Virus record (IMG/VR): IMGVR_UViG_3300032288_002065
Coordinates: 1 to 27,901 of that record
Strand: one strand, 5' to 3'
Length of the DNA stretch: 27,901 nt
From: a virus
The translations under genes were made by a program, and so were the position numbers. Each line of letters opens with the position of its first letter. Position 1 is the stretch's first letter. A model generated the notes under the pieces. That model was not told the DNA's origin and did not search any database. It saw nothing but the letters and a program-made list of their open reading frames with translations. Shown here one piece after another: positions 15,225 through 23,422 of the stretch.

Positions 15225-17393
15225 TCAGTTTATGCTGCGGGCAATTTCATACCATTTACCGTCAGCTTTTTGAATCAGCGTCAACGTGTCTGTTGCGTTC
15301 ATGTCAAAGTTGACAGACCCTAGCAAAAAAATATCTGTGCCATCCGCGATGGTAACTGCGTGTTCAGAAATTAGCACAAATTTTTGCCCGACGGTTCCAT
15401 CGGTAAAGTTTGTTATGGTCGTAGTACCGCCAGTTGTTGCTTGACTTATACCGTATACACTTGGTGTAGGCCCGTCCGACAAAGCGGTAATCCCCGTGGT
15501 TGGCTGAATGTATGGCTCATACACGATTCCTGGCAACGCTACAAACCCGGTTATGTAGAACGGATCGGTGTTGGCGGCTGTGGTGGTGAAGGTGAACGCT
15601 TGATTGCCCGTATCGCCAAAACCTATACACCGGCCGATACTAAACCATTTCCAATCAGAGTTTGCAGAAAAGGAATTTACCTCAGCCGACGTGTATGACT
15701 TGGGCATGTTGACCGACGACAGCTGCGGCCAAAATGCGCTTGATGTGGCGCTGCTCGTTTTCAAAAACCAACCGTAAGTGTGAAAGTTCTTTGCAAACGC
15801 ATATACAGCGTTGGTGGACTGAATTTGAACAACACCGGGTGCAGTAGGCGTCACCTTGTAAACCGGTACGTTGCCTGCAGGGCTGGCAATCTGCTCGACC
15901 GTCACAGTACAGTTGGTCGTGCCCCACGTATCAATTTTTGAGTACGGGAACACATTGGTAATCGGGCTGTTCGCAAACTGAACAGGAAAATCGTTGTTGT
16001 CAAAAACACGAATTGCGTCAGTTGATGGAGTCGAATAGCAGTTTGTTATTAGAGGCGCGCTGGCATATTGATTCACAATAATTTTGCCGCCACCAAGAAA
16101 ATGACACGAATCAATACGAGCGTTAGTTCCGCCTTGGATTTGGATTGCTGGACCCGTTCCGTTAATGGACCACAATTCGGTACTGCTGATTACAGTACCT
16201 TTAGGCACCGTGACAAGCGAGGTGCCGTCACCAAGAAGAATATGGGTTTTGTTGTCTTCTAACCAACAACCATTAATCTCAACGGTATTTGCCTCGCTGC
16301 TTAGGTAAATGCCAACACCGTCGCCAGTTGCGTAGTATTGACCGGTCGATTCAATGTCAACATTCGTGATCGAAACACGGTATGTAGACACGCCAAGTCG
16401 GATGCCATAATTTTTGTTTTGAACGATTTTTCCGCCTTGAATGTACGACATATATGAATTAGCGGTTTCCGTCGTTCCAAACGGGCCGTAATCCATAGAA
16501 ATGCCGGCATCTTGGTTATACTCAGCCTCGCAATCGTGCATGGTCGCGGTCAACGCGCCGTAAAAACGAAAACCGGAAAGACTGAACCATCCCGCGTACA
16601 CACGATTGCAAATCATGCGCTGACTGCTGTAGCACGCCAGCCCGTAAGTGCCGCGTAATGCTTCGTTTTGCGTTACTAGGCCGCCAAGCAACGTCATATC
16701 GGAGATCGTAATGTGACCCTCGCGATCCGTGTCTAGATTACCTGTCGAGGTGTACAACAAGAACGCATTAGTGGTCTGAATCAAACGGGTGCCTTCACCG
16801 ACGTTTTGCGTGTACGAGGTGACATAGCCAACTTTGCCTGCGCCCTGCAAGGTTGAGTACGGGCGAATGGTCAACGTGCCATTGATCTTGTAGTTTCCTG
16901 CTGGAAAATAAACATTGTAACTAGCGTCAAGTGCGGCTTGAATAAACGCTGTATCGTCGGTTATACCATCTCCAGCAGCGCCGAAATCTTTAACGCTGAC
17001 GTATTGAGCTAGTTTATTTTCTACCGTGGTCGCAACGCCATACACAAACGGAGGGTCGTAAGTAACTTGCGACGAATCAACCGGAAGATTGACGTTGCTA
17101 ATGCCGTATACGTTATCGTAAGTGGCGATCAGCACATCGTTGCTGTCTTTGAGCACAAACTTATAGACGACTGCATCGGTCAACCAAATCTCGCCGCCGC
17201 TTGGGACTCGACCCGCAGCATCCAGCACGATCGGGTTTGTCCAAGCTACATTGCCCGCAGATGTGGTGTACGTAGCTTGAGGTGTGGTAGTGCCAGCAAC
17301 GTAGGTATACAGTTTGCCGCCAGTCAACACCGTGCCGGTGTTAGTAAAAAACTGGGCCGCAACGCCGCCCACGGGAGAAAGATTGACGGCCAT
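15225..17393 (-). CDS. Tailspike with pectate-lyase-like beta-helix
   Basis: This 722-residue protein has an N-terminal adaptor domain (about residues 1-110, MAVNLSPVGGVAAQFFTNTG), as in many podovirus spikes. The pectate-lyase-3 signature VKDFGAAGDGITDDT lies at about 134-148, followed by a right-handed beta-helix with N/G/T turn residues to about 470. A C-terminal beta domain follows (about 480-722). Such spikes are trimers that bind and often cleave surface polysaccharide. The catalytic acids cannot be assigned without a structure model. GGAG 11 nt before the ATG lies in the end of the previous gene. Its placement between portal and scaffold differs from P22, where the spike gene is at the far end. 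Confidence 0.85.
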   Translation of the reverse strand: MAVNLSPVGGVAAQFFTNTGTVLTGGKLYTYVAGTTTPQATYTTSAGNVAWTNPIVLDAAGRVPSGGEIWLTDAVVYKFVLKDSNDVLIATYDNVYGISNVNLPVDSSQVTYDPPFVYGVATTVENKLAQYVSVKDFGAAGDGITDDTAFIQAALDASYNVYFPAGNYKINGTLTIRPYSTLQGAGKVGYVTSYTQNVGEGTRLIQTTNAFLLYTSTGNLDTDREGHITISDMTLLGGLVTQNEALRGTYGLACYSSQRMICNRVYAGWFSLSGFRFYGALTATMHDCEAEYNQDAGISMDYGPFGTTETANSYMSYIQGGKIVQNKNYGIRLGVSTYRVSITNVDIESTGQYYATGDGVGIYLSSEANTVEINGCWLEDNKTHILLGDGTSLVTVPKGTVISSTELWSINGTGPAIQIQGGTNARIDSCHFLGGGKIIVNQYASAPLITNCYSTPSTDAIRVFDNNDFPVQFANSPITNVFPYSKIDTWGTTNCTVTVEQIASPAGNVPVYKVTPTAPGVVQIQSTNAVYAFAKNFHTYGWFLKTSSATSSAFWPQLSSVNMPKSYTSAEVNSFSANSDWKWFSIGRCIGFGDTGNQAFTFTTTAANTDPFYITGFVALPGIVYEPYIQPTTGITALSDGPTPSVYGISQATTGGTTTITNFTDGTVGQKFVLISEHAVTIADGTDIFLLGSVNFDMNATDTLTLIQKADGKWYEIARSIN

Positions 17394-17398
17394 TTAGT

Positions 17399-17563
17399 TC
17401 ACTCCAGCAGAATCAACCCGCCGTCTTCTTGGACGAGGTTGTCTCCATTTTCACAAAGAAGATTGCTTTGGGTTTGCTCACTAGCGCGGCCAGAAAATAG
17501 TGTAGCAATGCCGCCAAGCCCAATGGCAAGTGCGTTACGAATGTCGGCGCCGAAAAAACTCAT
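17399..17563 (-). CDS. 54-residue protein with tail-type ENGDNL/EDGGL motif
   Basis: The frame from ATG 17563 encodes 54 residues: MSFFGADIRN, a hydrophobic/Gly stretch (about 10-24), and a C-terminus CENGDNLVQEDGGLILLE. The ENGDxL-QEDG-LLLE pattern recurs in phage tail-fibre and tail-hub proteins, often as tandem beta repeats. It overlaps the upstream stop by 4 nt (ATGA) and ends 5 nt before the tailspike start, carrying the spike's ribosome site. It may be a small tail component or a remnant of a fibre gene end. Function is unknown. Confidence 0.55.
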   Translation of the reverse strand: MSFFGADIRNALAIGLGGIATLFSGRASEQTQSNLLCENGDNLVQEDGGLILLE

Positions 17564-17868
17564 TGCTTGTTAAGAGGCTTGCAGTACGCCGTGCCATCCG
17601 TGCTACCAATCCGCAAAACGCTGACGCGCCAAGGAGCACCGCTCGTATTCAGCGGAACCGCAAACGGAATTGGCGTATAGGCCGGAATCGGCGTACTGGC
17701 GTTCGTTGCCGTGACGCCCACGCCAACTTCAACGTAGCATGGTTGATCGCACCAGACCAAAACCCCCTCCGCGCCAGGCAACCACGCAGTTGTGTTGCCC
17801 GCCGTGGCTCCCGCAGTTGCGGTGTAAGCCGGGTAAGCCGTTTGATCCAGCGATTTTAGAAGTTCCAT
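17560..17868 (-). CDS. Small beta-rich virion-module protein
   Basis: This 102-residue protein begins MELLKSLDQTAYPAYTATAG and has strands such as GVLVWCDQPCYVEVG and PIPAYTPIPFAVPL, ending YCKPLNKQ. It is hydrophobic in a beta-strand pattern without a membrane helix. AAGGA precedes the ATG. It lies between the Dps-like gene and the spike. Similar short proteins are recalled near tail genes in environmental phages, but no function is established. A minor head or tail component is the likeliest role. Confidence 0.55.
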   Translation of the reverse strand: MELLKSLDQTAYPAYTATAGATAGNTTAWLPGAEGVLVWCDQPCYVEVGVGVTATNASTPIPAYTPIPFAVPLNTSGAPWRVSVLRIGSTDGTAYCKPLNKQ

Positions 17869-17877
17869 AATCGGTCC

Positions 17878-18240
17878 TTAAGCAAGGAATTTGATTTTGT
17901 AAATGGTTGAAAGATACAAGCCGACAATTTCGTCGATAATGTTTTGTATCGCCGTATCTGATTTGTCGCACACGTCGTATCGAACACGCTCAATCTCGGC
18001 AAGCTGGTCTTCCAAAAAGTCCAGCACGTTAGCTGTTTTGCGAGCGTTAAGCAGCGAGATAGGGCCGACTAATCCGTGCCGGCCTTGGTAGGCTTCGGCA
18101 AACGTATCGGCAAGATCGACAACCTCGTCATAAAACTTATTCAGGGCCTTATGCTTGGCGTAGCTGCGGGTATTCAGATGAACCGAGTGCGTTACGTCTC
18201 GGGCCAAAAACAGCATCCCAATGAAATCGGCAGCTTTCAT
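17878..18240 (-). CDS. Dps/ferritin-like phage protein (DUF5856-type)
   Basis: This 120-residue, all-helical-looking protein starts MKAADFIGMLFLARDVTHSVHLNTRS. His18, His30, Asp45 and Glu49 have the same spacing (12, 15, 4) as the E. coli Dps ferroxidase ligands His51, His63, Asp78 and Glu82, and both share a D-T-x-A-E ending. The remaining Dps ligand, Asp67, corresponds to Asn34. Dps stores iron and protects DNA from peroxide. At 120 residues this protein is shorter than Dps (167) and may be a minimal four-helix bundle. It starts 2 nt after the portal gene with AAGGA upstream. I believe this corresponds to Pfam DUF5856, from memory. The iron-binding role is inferred. Confidence 0.65.
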   Translation of the reverse strand: MKAADFIGMLFLARDVTHSVHLNTRSYAKHKALNKFYDEVVDLADTFAEAYQGRHGLVGPISLLNARKTANVLDFLEDQLAEIERVRYDVCDKSDTAIQNIIDEIVGLYLSTIYKIKFLA

Positions 18241-18242
18241 AC

Positions 18243-20489
18243 TTATGTTCCTTGCGGCACAACCGTAGGCATCGGCGTGGCTTGCTGACGTTCTTCCTGC
18301 CGAGCCATTTCCGGCGATTCTAGCCCTTCAGGCGGCATTTCCGCCATAATTGGCCCTGACATAGATTGAGGCGGAATCAAGTCTCCCGCGTCTTGCGCGG
18401 CGGCCAGCGTGCCCATCACGATGTCTTGAATCTGCTCAAACGTCATGCCGGCCATTGTGGCCGAAATTCGCTTAGTTTCTGCGTCAAAGGCTTTAATCTT
18501 CGACTCAAACTCCCGAACCTGTGCTTCGCGGGCTTCAAACGACTGATTTACGTTCATCAGCATGTCGTGCATCTGCTGCATCTCCGCAGACATCGCTTCG
18601 ATCTGCTGTTGTGCGGCCTGCAACGCCGGATCGTTATCCTGGTCTGCCAGCAACTTCGGATCGATAGTCTTGCGAAGCCGCGCAGCCATCTCTTGAGCGC
18701 CCGGCCAGTCCATATTCTTCACAAACAAATCGCCCGCCACCGCCCACAGTGTCGGGTTGCCCTGAAGAATCTGCGCCATCGCGTCCATTGCTTCTTGACG
18801 CTTAGTCAAGTAGCTCGGGCCAGTTGCGACCACTACGTCGTAACGCCCCAAAGACGGGTTATAGATTTTCTCAATCACGACGCCCGTTTCATCTACGATC
18901 TTTCTGACCGGCTCCGGCTGCGTTGGGTCGATCTTTGCCATGCTGGTTTCGCCGTCGATTCCGATAATCCGCGCAATCCGCCGCGTGTCGTAAATCTTCG
19001 GAATCAGGTCAACAAGTTGGCGCGTGACGTAGCGGACAGCGCGGGCTAGGTTATCTACATAGTGATATGTTCCCGTGTCGCTCTGCCGTTCACGCGCCAA
19101 AATTGCCCGACCAGACCGCTCGTTGGACTGCGCTCCAAGGCTTGGGTCGTACTGGCCGGTAGTGGATTTAATGTCATCCGAGGCGCCCATTTTGGCCTGG
19201 ATAAGCCCGGTCTGAGGCAGCGGTGGGGCGGCGCGTTGAGGCAACGGCAGCACGGCGCCTTGGCCGTCCGTGACATCAGGATTGACTTCCAAATACGGCC
19301 AGTTTTGCGTGTTAGCCGTCTTCCACTGGTATTCATACCCTTCAAACTGCCCGCCGTAGCCGATAAACGGCGCTTTGGGGGCCAAGGCCAGCATTTCCGC
19401 TTCTTGGCTCGTCCAGTAATTGTACATCCGCTGCGCGTCTTTGGCGTTGCGGACAATACCGGAGATAAAAATGCGTCCATCAACCTGAAATTCGTTACCG
19501 ACAACGCGGATAACCGGAATCCAATCGCCTGCCCACTCACGCTCTTCGAGGACTTCAAACCCGTTGGTTTTCATCCACATGACGCGCTTTCGATCTACGC
19601 GGCGTTCGCGCACCGGCTGAAGCCCCATTGCACGAAGGGCTTTATCTTGAGGTGATCCTTTAAAGACTGTTTGATCGCCAGGGAACAAGTACAGCGTGTC
19701 GTCTTTATGGTCAATGTAGAAGTATTCCGCGATGCGGATCGTATCTTCCGTAATCCACTGGCTGATGTCTTGGTCACCGATGCCCTGCGCCATGATGGAC
19801 GACAGCGGCGCGGCGTTGGGGTACAACCGCTCGTACTCTTCCTTCATCAAGTCTTCGGTAATAAAGCACCACTCTGCATCTGCCCCGCAAGGGTCTTGGA
19901 TGAGAGGGTCCATGTAGACGCTAAAACTGTTGCGAATCCGCGCGATCTTGATGTCTTGGTCAAAGCTGTCTTCGTAGCAATACTCAGTCAAAAGACGAAT
20001 ATAGCCTTCGCCATACGTCACTTGGTTTTCACAAGCTGTATCGTAGGCAACGTCCGCGTCCGACATATATTCAATGTGCCGAACAATGCCGTTCAGCACT
20101 TCGGCGACTTCAATGTCTGCCTTGTCGTTGACGGGAATGACTTTGCCCGCAGGGCGGTTTTGCCGCTGCTCATTGGTAATTTGCCGAACGTGTTGCGGCA
20201 GCTTGTTGATCGTCAAACAGGGCCGGGCGTTAACGGTTTGCCCCTGAACTGAGCCTCTGGTTGCCAGCACATCTTGCGGCCACTGCCACTGGTTGTCCGG
20301 CGAACCGGCCATAAAGCGCAGATCGTCCAGCTCATCTTCGCGGCTTTCCGAATACGCGCCGATTGCTTGCCGCAACCGATCGCGCATCATCTGCAACGTA
20401 TCCCGATGGTCTTTTTGGTTAGGACCACCCCGCGCGGACACTTTGCCCGCGCCTTCAATTCCTGTCGGATCTTGCTTTAGCGTAGCCAT
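18243..20489 (-). CDS. P22-type portal protein
   Basis: This 748-residue protein matches the P22 portal family (P22 portal is 725 residues). The wing/stem region has RVMWMKTNGFEVLEEREWAGDWIPVIRVVG (about residues 300-335). Motifs near 420-460 (DDIKSTTGQYDPSLGAQSNERSG) follow, then a Gln/Met-rich helical barrel-type C-terminus. The portal forms a dodecamer at the packaging vertex, binds terminase during packaging and gp4 afterwards. Its ATG shares one base with the stop of the upstream basic protein (TAATG). The C-terminal Pro/Met/Gln-rich tail (from about 700) is low complexity. Confidence 0.92.
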   Translation of the reverse strand: MATLKQDPTGIEGAGKVSARGGPNQKDHRDTLQMMRDRLRQAIGAYSESREDELDDLRFMAGSPDNQWQWPQDVLATRGSVQGQTVNARPCLTINKLPQHVRQITNEQRQNRPAGKVIPVNDKADIEVAEVLNGIVRHIEYMSDADVAYDTACENQVTYGEGYIRLLTEYCYEDSFDQDIKIARIRNSFSVYMDPLIQDPCGADAEWCFITEDLMKEEYERLYPNAAPLSSIMAQGIGDQDISQWITEDTIRIAEYFYIDHKDDTLYLFPGDQTVFKGSPQDKALRAMGLQPVRERRVDRKRVMWMKTNGFEVLEEREWAGDWIPVIRVVGNEFQVDGRIFISGIVRNAKDAQRMYNYWTSQEAEMLALAPKAPFIGYGGQFEGYEYQWKTANTQNWPYLEVNPDVTDGQGAVLPLPQRAAPPLPQTGLIQAKMGASDDIKSTTGQYDPSLGAQSNERSGRAILARERQSDTGTYHYVDNLARAVRYVTRQLVDLIPKIYDTRRIARIIGIDGETSMAKIDPTQPEPVRKIVDETGVVIEKIYNPSLGRYDVVVATGPSYLTKRQEAMDAMAQILQGNPTLWAVAGDLFVKNMDWPGAQEMAARLRKTIDPKLLADQDNDPALQAAQQQIEAMSAEMQQMHDMLMNVNQSFEAREAQVREFESKIKAFDAETKRISATMAGMTFEQIQDIVMGTLAAAQDAGDLIPPQSMSGPIMAEMPPEGLESPEMARQEERQQATPMPTVVPQGT

Positions 20490-20644
20490 TACTTCTTCTT
20501 TGACGACCCGCTTTTGCCCCGCGCTGCGCTACGCTTGGTTGCATAGGCAATCGCAACGGCCTGCTTGACCGGCTTGCCGTGCGCAATTTCCGTCTTGACG
20601 TTTTTTCTAAACGCCTGCTTTGATGCCGACTTGACCAGAGGCAT
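20489..20644 (-). CDS. 51-residue lysine-rich basic protein
   Basis: The frame from ATG 20644 encodes MPLVKSASKQAFRKNVKTEI, then KPVKQAVAIAYATKRSA and a KKK terminus, with TAA overlapping the portal ATG (TAATG). It is strongly basic. The KxxKQAxAIAY phrase recurs in short phage proteins of the DUF6496-like type, from memory. The ATG is 2 nt after the stop of the previous basic gene. It may bind DNA or RNA, or be packaged in the head. No function has been established that I know of. Confidence 0.65.
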   Translation of the reverse strand: MPLVKSASKQAFRKNVKTEIAHGKPVKQAVAIAYATKRSAARGKSGSSKKK

Positions 20645-20646
20645 GG

Positions 20647-20802
20647 TTACTTCCTCTTCTTAGCCGTTTTGGCCGACTGGCGAAACGCCTTGGCCGTCGG
20701 TGCGCCTTCAGCGCCTACTTTCCGCATCTTTTCGCCCGAGCCGGCCTTGATGCGCTCGCGCTTGGCGTGGATGTTGGCGTACAAGCCCTTCTTAGAAGCC
20801 AT
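20647..20802 (-). CDS. 51-residue basic protein starting MASKKGLYANIHAKRER
   Basis: The chosen start is ATG 20802, with GGGG 6 nt upstream, giving 51 residues. An in-frame ATG at 20814 overlaps the preceding stop and would add 4. The protein is very basic (RERIKAGSGEKMRK, AKTAKKRK) with no hydrophobic segment. The MASKKGLYANIHAKR phrase is recurrent in short phage proteins near terminase and portal genes. It is the second of three adjacent basic proteins. Nucleic-acid binding is inferred from charge only. Confidence 0.65.
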   Translation of the reverse strand: MASKKGLYANIHAKRERIKAGSGEKMRKVGAEGAPTAKAFRQSAKTAKKRK

Positions 20803-20813
20803 TTTATGCCCCA

Positions 20814-21077
20814 TCAGTTGCACTTCCACCGCCGCAGCGACGCCTTAGCGCGTTCCGCCGGGCCTTTTGCCTTTGCCACCACCCCGGACATGCGAGCACA
20901 AAAAGAGGCTTTACGCCCCTTATCGGCCTTGGTCTTTGGGCTTGGCGCGGGAGCCTTGAGATTTGACCCAGTTTCCCGGTTGTATTTTGCGCGGCCTTTG
21001 GCGGTAAGTCCAGCCCCGCGGGAAACTGGCTGTTTTTCGCCCCGTCCGACCGACAACGAAACACTTTTACGTGTCAT
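20814..21077 (-). CDS. 87-residue basic protein (DUF6321-like)
   Basis: ATG 21077 shares one base with the large-terminase stop (TAATG). A GTG at 21092 is in frame but less likely, since relatives begin MxRKxVSLS. The protein is basic and contains RGEKQPVSRGAGLTAKGRAKYN and SFCARMSGVVAKAKG, phrases I associate with DUF6321, a phage family of unknown role. The K/R-rich C-terminus ends RRWKCN. Position between terminase and portal suggests a packaging or capsid-interior role. This is inference. Confidence 0.7.
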   Translation of the reverse strand: MTRKSVSLSVGRGEKQPVSRGAGLTAKGRAKYNRETGSNLKAPAPSPKTKADKGRKASFCARMSGVVAKAKGPAERAKASLRRWKCN

Positions 21078-22603
21078 TATGATGCCATCCACGATCCGGT
21101 TGTTTGCCCCTGCTGCGAGTACCGTCGCAGCGCCTTCTCTCGCGCCTCCCGGTGGGCAACCGGGTACGCGAACGTCACCGCCAACGCGTCAGCGGCGTCC
21201 GGAGACGCCAGCCCGCGGGCCTTCATTTCCTTCTTGCCCTCCAAGAAGATCGTTCCCGCCGAGTTGGGCTTGGTTTTTGGCCCCGTAAAGTCGGCTTTTA
21301 GCTGCCGATCCTTCGGGATCGCCGCCGTTCGCAACCAATCGCGCATTGCACCCCACATTTCGGCGCGTTTGTTGCCCCACATGACCGGATTCTTGGCCTT
21401 CCAGCCAAAATTGACGCCCCGGACCTTGTACCGCTGCTCGTTTAGCCGGTCCAAGATGCCATATCCTAGCCCGCCTTCGTCAATGACGGTCAGCGCCGGC
21501 CGGTACTCCTCAATGGCGTCGATGATGTGCCCTACGGTGGTCATCGTGTCGTCGCCCTGGTAGCGTTTCAACGCGATCAGGTCGCGCCCTTGCCGCACTG
21601 CAATAACCGTCGAGTCCATGCCGCCTCGCGCCGGGTCGATCCCGATGACAATCGGCGCCGTTTCGTCCTTGTACTTGGCCCGCGCCGCCGCCTCGTCCAC
21701 CATCCGCGGGGAGATGAACTGATCGTCGCCCGAGGACGGGAACTCGCCGTACACCTCTACCCGCGCCTGGATAGAGTCCTCGCCGTATTCGGCAATGATC
21801 TGCTCATAGACGGCCTTGTCGGTGTCCTCGACCGTCCGGGCGTCGATCTTTTCGCTGCTCCAGAAGTCCCGTTTGGACCCCTCGACCGCCTCGAAAAAGT
21901 ACCCTTGATTGCGCCGAGGGTTGCTGAACGCGAACCAGTACCGGTCCAGAATGTTCTCGGTAAAGAAGCCCGCGCCGACCGCCCAGATGGGGTCCGGTAT
22001 ACCGCTGGCCTCGTCAAAAATGAGCATCATGCCGTCGTGGTTGTGGACGCCCGCGTAACTGTCGGGGTTTTCTTCCGACCACAGTTTGCCCTCCGCCGCC
22101 CAGTAGCGCGTGCCTTTCTTCAGGTCGCGCTCGACCAACTCTGTAAGCCACTGCGCCGGGGTGATCTTGGTTGCGCTGATCTCCCACCAGTGCGAGTTGA
22201 TGAGCATGGCGCACCACTTGGACAGCTCGCCCCAGGTCACTGACCGTAGCTGCGCTTCGGAGTTGGCGCTGACGATGACCGACGCCCCGATGCGCGTCGT
22301 CATCATCCAGAGGATGAGCCAGCTCACCAGCGCCGATTTGCCGATACCGCGCCCGGACGACACCGCCAGCCGCAGCGTGTCCATCGTGACCTGACCGCGG
22401 TTTTCGGCCAAGTGCTGCTTGATCTGCCTAAGAACCGTCCGTTGCCACTTGCGCGGCCCCTTGAACTTGGCAAGCGGCGTATTGGCCTGCCCCCACGGGA
22501 AGGCAAACAGCACGAACGCTTCCGGGTCGTCTGCGATGTTCGGCTGCCACAGCCGGGTCATCAGCAGCATCTCCTCGTCGGCGCTATAGATCGGTTTCTG
22601 CAT
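21077..22603 (-). CDS. Terminase large subunit (ATPase-nuclease)
   Basis: This 508-residue protein has both terminase domains. The ATPase has Walker A GRGIGKS (residues 84-90) and Walker B MMLIFDEAS (about 192-200, with D197 and E198). The RNase H-like nuclease has GIDPARGG (D323), VIDEGGLG (D375) and a late acidic motif SPDAADALAV. It cuts concatemeric DNA and drives it through the portal. The gene overlaps the small-subunit gene by 20 nt and is followed by three basic proteins, then the portal. Length and motifs are complete, with no missing catalytic residue seen. Confidence 0.93.
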   Translation of the reverse strand: MQKPIYSADEEMLLMTRLWQPNIADDPEAFVLFAFPWGQANTPLAKFKGPRKWQRTVLRQIKQHLAENRGQVTMDTLRLAVSSGRGIGKSALVSWLILWMMTTRIGASVIVSANSEAQLRSVTWGELSKWCAMLINSHWWEISATKITPAQWLTELVERDLKKGTRYWAAEGKLWSEENPDSYAGVHNHDGMMLIFDEASGIPDPIWAVGAGFFTENILDRYWFAFSNPRRNQGYFFEAVEGSKRDFWSSEKIDARTVEDTDKAVYEQIIAEYGEDSIQARVEVYGEFPSSGDDQFISPRMVDEAAARAKYKDETAPIVIGIDPARGGMDSTVIAVRQGRDLIALKRYQGDDTMTTVGHIIDAIEEYRPALTVIDEGGLGYGILDRLNEQRYKVRGVNFGWKAKNPVMWGNKRAEMWGAMRDWLRTAAIPKDRQLKADFTGPKTKPNSAGTIFLEGKKEMKARGLASPDAADALAVTFAYPVAHREAREKALRRYSQQGQTTGSWMAS

Positions 22604-23051
22604 GGTCTGCGGGGGTCACGGTGCGCGGCAAGCGCGTTGGCTCGGTGTGCTCCAGCGCGGGGAGCGTCTTACCCTCCAGCACGCGTCCCTGCGCGGCCTG
22701 TAGCGCGTCGGTGATCGAGATGCGGTGCTGAACGTCTACGCTCAGTTCATGTTTGGCCGTCCAGTCGTGCCGGTGCTGAAGGATCGCCAGCGCCGCCTTG
22801 GCGTCGCCGTTTTCGGCGGCCTCGTGCAGCTTGCCCGCAATCTTTAGCTCGGCGTCCGCTTTGCCTTTGAGCGCCGCCATCTCGGCCAATGGGTCAAATT
22901 GGCATAGCCGACGGTACTCGGTCGGCAACATCCCGGCAGCCAGCGCCAGGGAGTCGCCTTTCAGTCCGCGCGCGGCGGCGTTGTAGATGGCTTCCAGTCG
23001 CGCCTCGGTGGCGCGGATTTCGCGGGGTGCGAGCGGGAGGTTGCGGAACAT
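22584..23051 (-). CDS. Terminase small subunit
   Basis: From ATG 23051 this is a 155-residue protein starting MFRNLPLAPREIRATEARLEAIY. A helix-turn-helix-like region lies at about residues 14-50 (ARGLKGDSLALAAGMLPTEYRRL), then a helical oligomerisation segment (about 60-95). An in-frame extension to 23291 would add 80 residues made partly from the 15 bp tandem repeat and is unlikely. The protein probably recognises the pac site and hands DNA to the large subunit, whose gene overlaps its 3' end by 20 nt. No strong SD precedes the ATG. Family call comes from position and the HTH pattern. Confidence 0.75.
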   Translation of the reverse strand: MFRNLPLAPREIRATEARLEAIYNAAARGLKGDSLALAAGMLPTEYRRLCQFDPLAEMAALKGKADAELKIAGKLHEAAENGDAKAALAILQHRHDWTAKHELSVDVQHRISITDALQAAQGRVLEGKTLPALEHTEPTRLPRTVTPADHAETDL

Positions 23052-23242
23052 CTTGCGCCGATCATAAACGCGGTTGCACTGCCGCGGCAAGGGCTGTGCG
23101 TAATAAACCGTGTTGCGGTGAGAATTTTGCAAAAAAATTTGTGCGACCCCTCTATAGCTATGACCGGTCGCCCGTCGGCCCTCCCCCCCACCCCTTCGGC
23201 TCGGCGCTCGCGGCACTCGGCCCCCGAGCCTGGTGCGGCGCA

Positions 23243-23287
23243 GCATGTGGCAGTGCGGCATGTGGCAGTGCGGCATGTGGCAGCGCG
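23243..23287. repeat. Three tandem 15 bp repeats (GCATGTGGCAGTGCG)
   Basis: Three head-to-tail copies start at 23243, 23258 and 23273. The first two are identical and the third has one change (GCG for TGCG). Each carries the core GGCAG, which recurs at 23297, 23386 and 23395 outside the array. Fifteen-base spacing does not match whole helical turns exactly. It may be protein-binding iterons or a small slippage array. Confidence 0.85.
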
Positions 23288-23293
23288 GCATTC

Positions 23294-23422
23294 ATTGGCA
23301 GTCTGGGCATATCAATTTGAAGTCTCAAACTTTTTATTGCAGGCACGCGACGAACGGCTTTGGGCATACTGTATATAAACCCATTGGCAGAATTGGCAGT
23401 TTATGCATACCAATTTAAGTTT
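23294..23422. repeat. Pair of diverged 31 bp direct repeats with TTGGCAG core
   Basis: Copies at 23294-23324 and 23392-23422 align without gaps at 23 of 31 positions by my count. Best kept are ATTGGCAGT at the left, GCATA in the middle and CAATTT. An additional ATTGGCAGA at 23383-23391 abuts the second copy, so two ATTGGCAG units stand in tandem there. Conservation of separate blocks suggests binding sites rather than a recent duplication. Confidence 0.65.

Noticed and set aside
14147-17393. Diversity-generating retroelement in the tail genes
   Set aside because: No reverse transcriptase, no template repeat and no adenine-biased variable segment were found in the window.
18366-19049. Plus-strand open frame antisense to portal, with similar ones antisense to the large terminase (21527-22243) and to gp10 (9058-9669)
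   Set aside because: These are shadow frames of strong genes, made possible by GC-biased codon use. No family match or SD was seen.
23243-23287. CRISPR-like array
   Set aside because: Units are 15 bp with no spacers, so they are tandem repeats.
23052-23291. Upstream extension of the small terminase to an ATG at 23291
   Set aside because: It would encode MPRCHMPHCH repeats from the 15 bp array and low-complexity Arg/Gly sequence. The start at 23051 gives a normal terminase N-terminus.
23367-23386. Second full LexA box at TACTGTATATA
   Set aside because: Only the left half matches; the right half reads CCAT in place of ACAG. It is noted only as a half-site.
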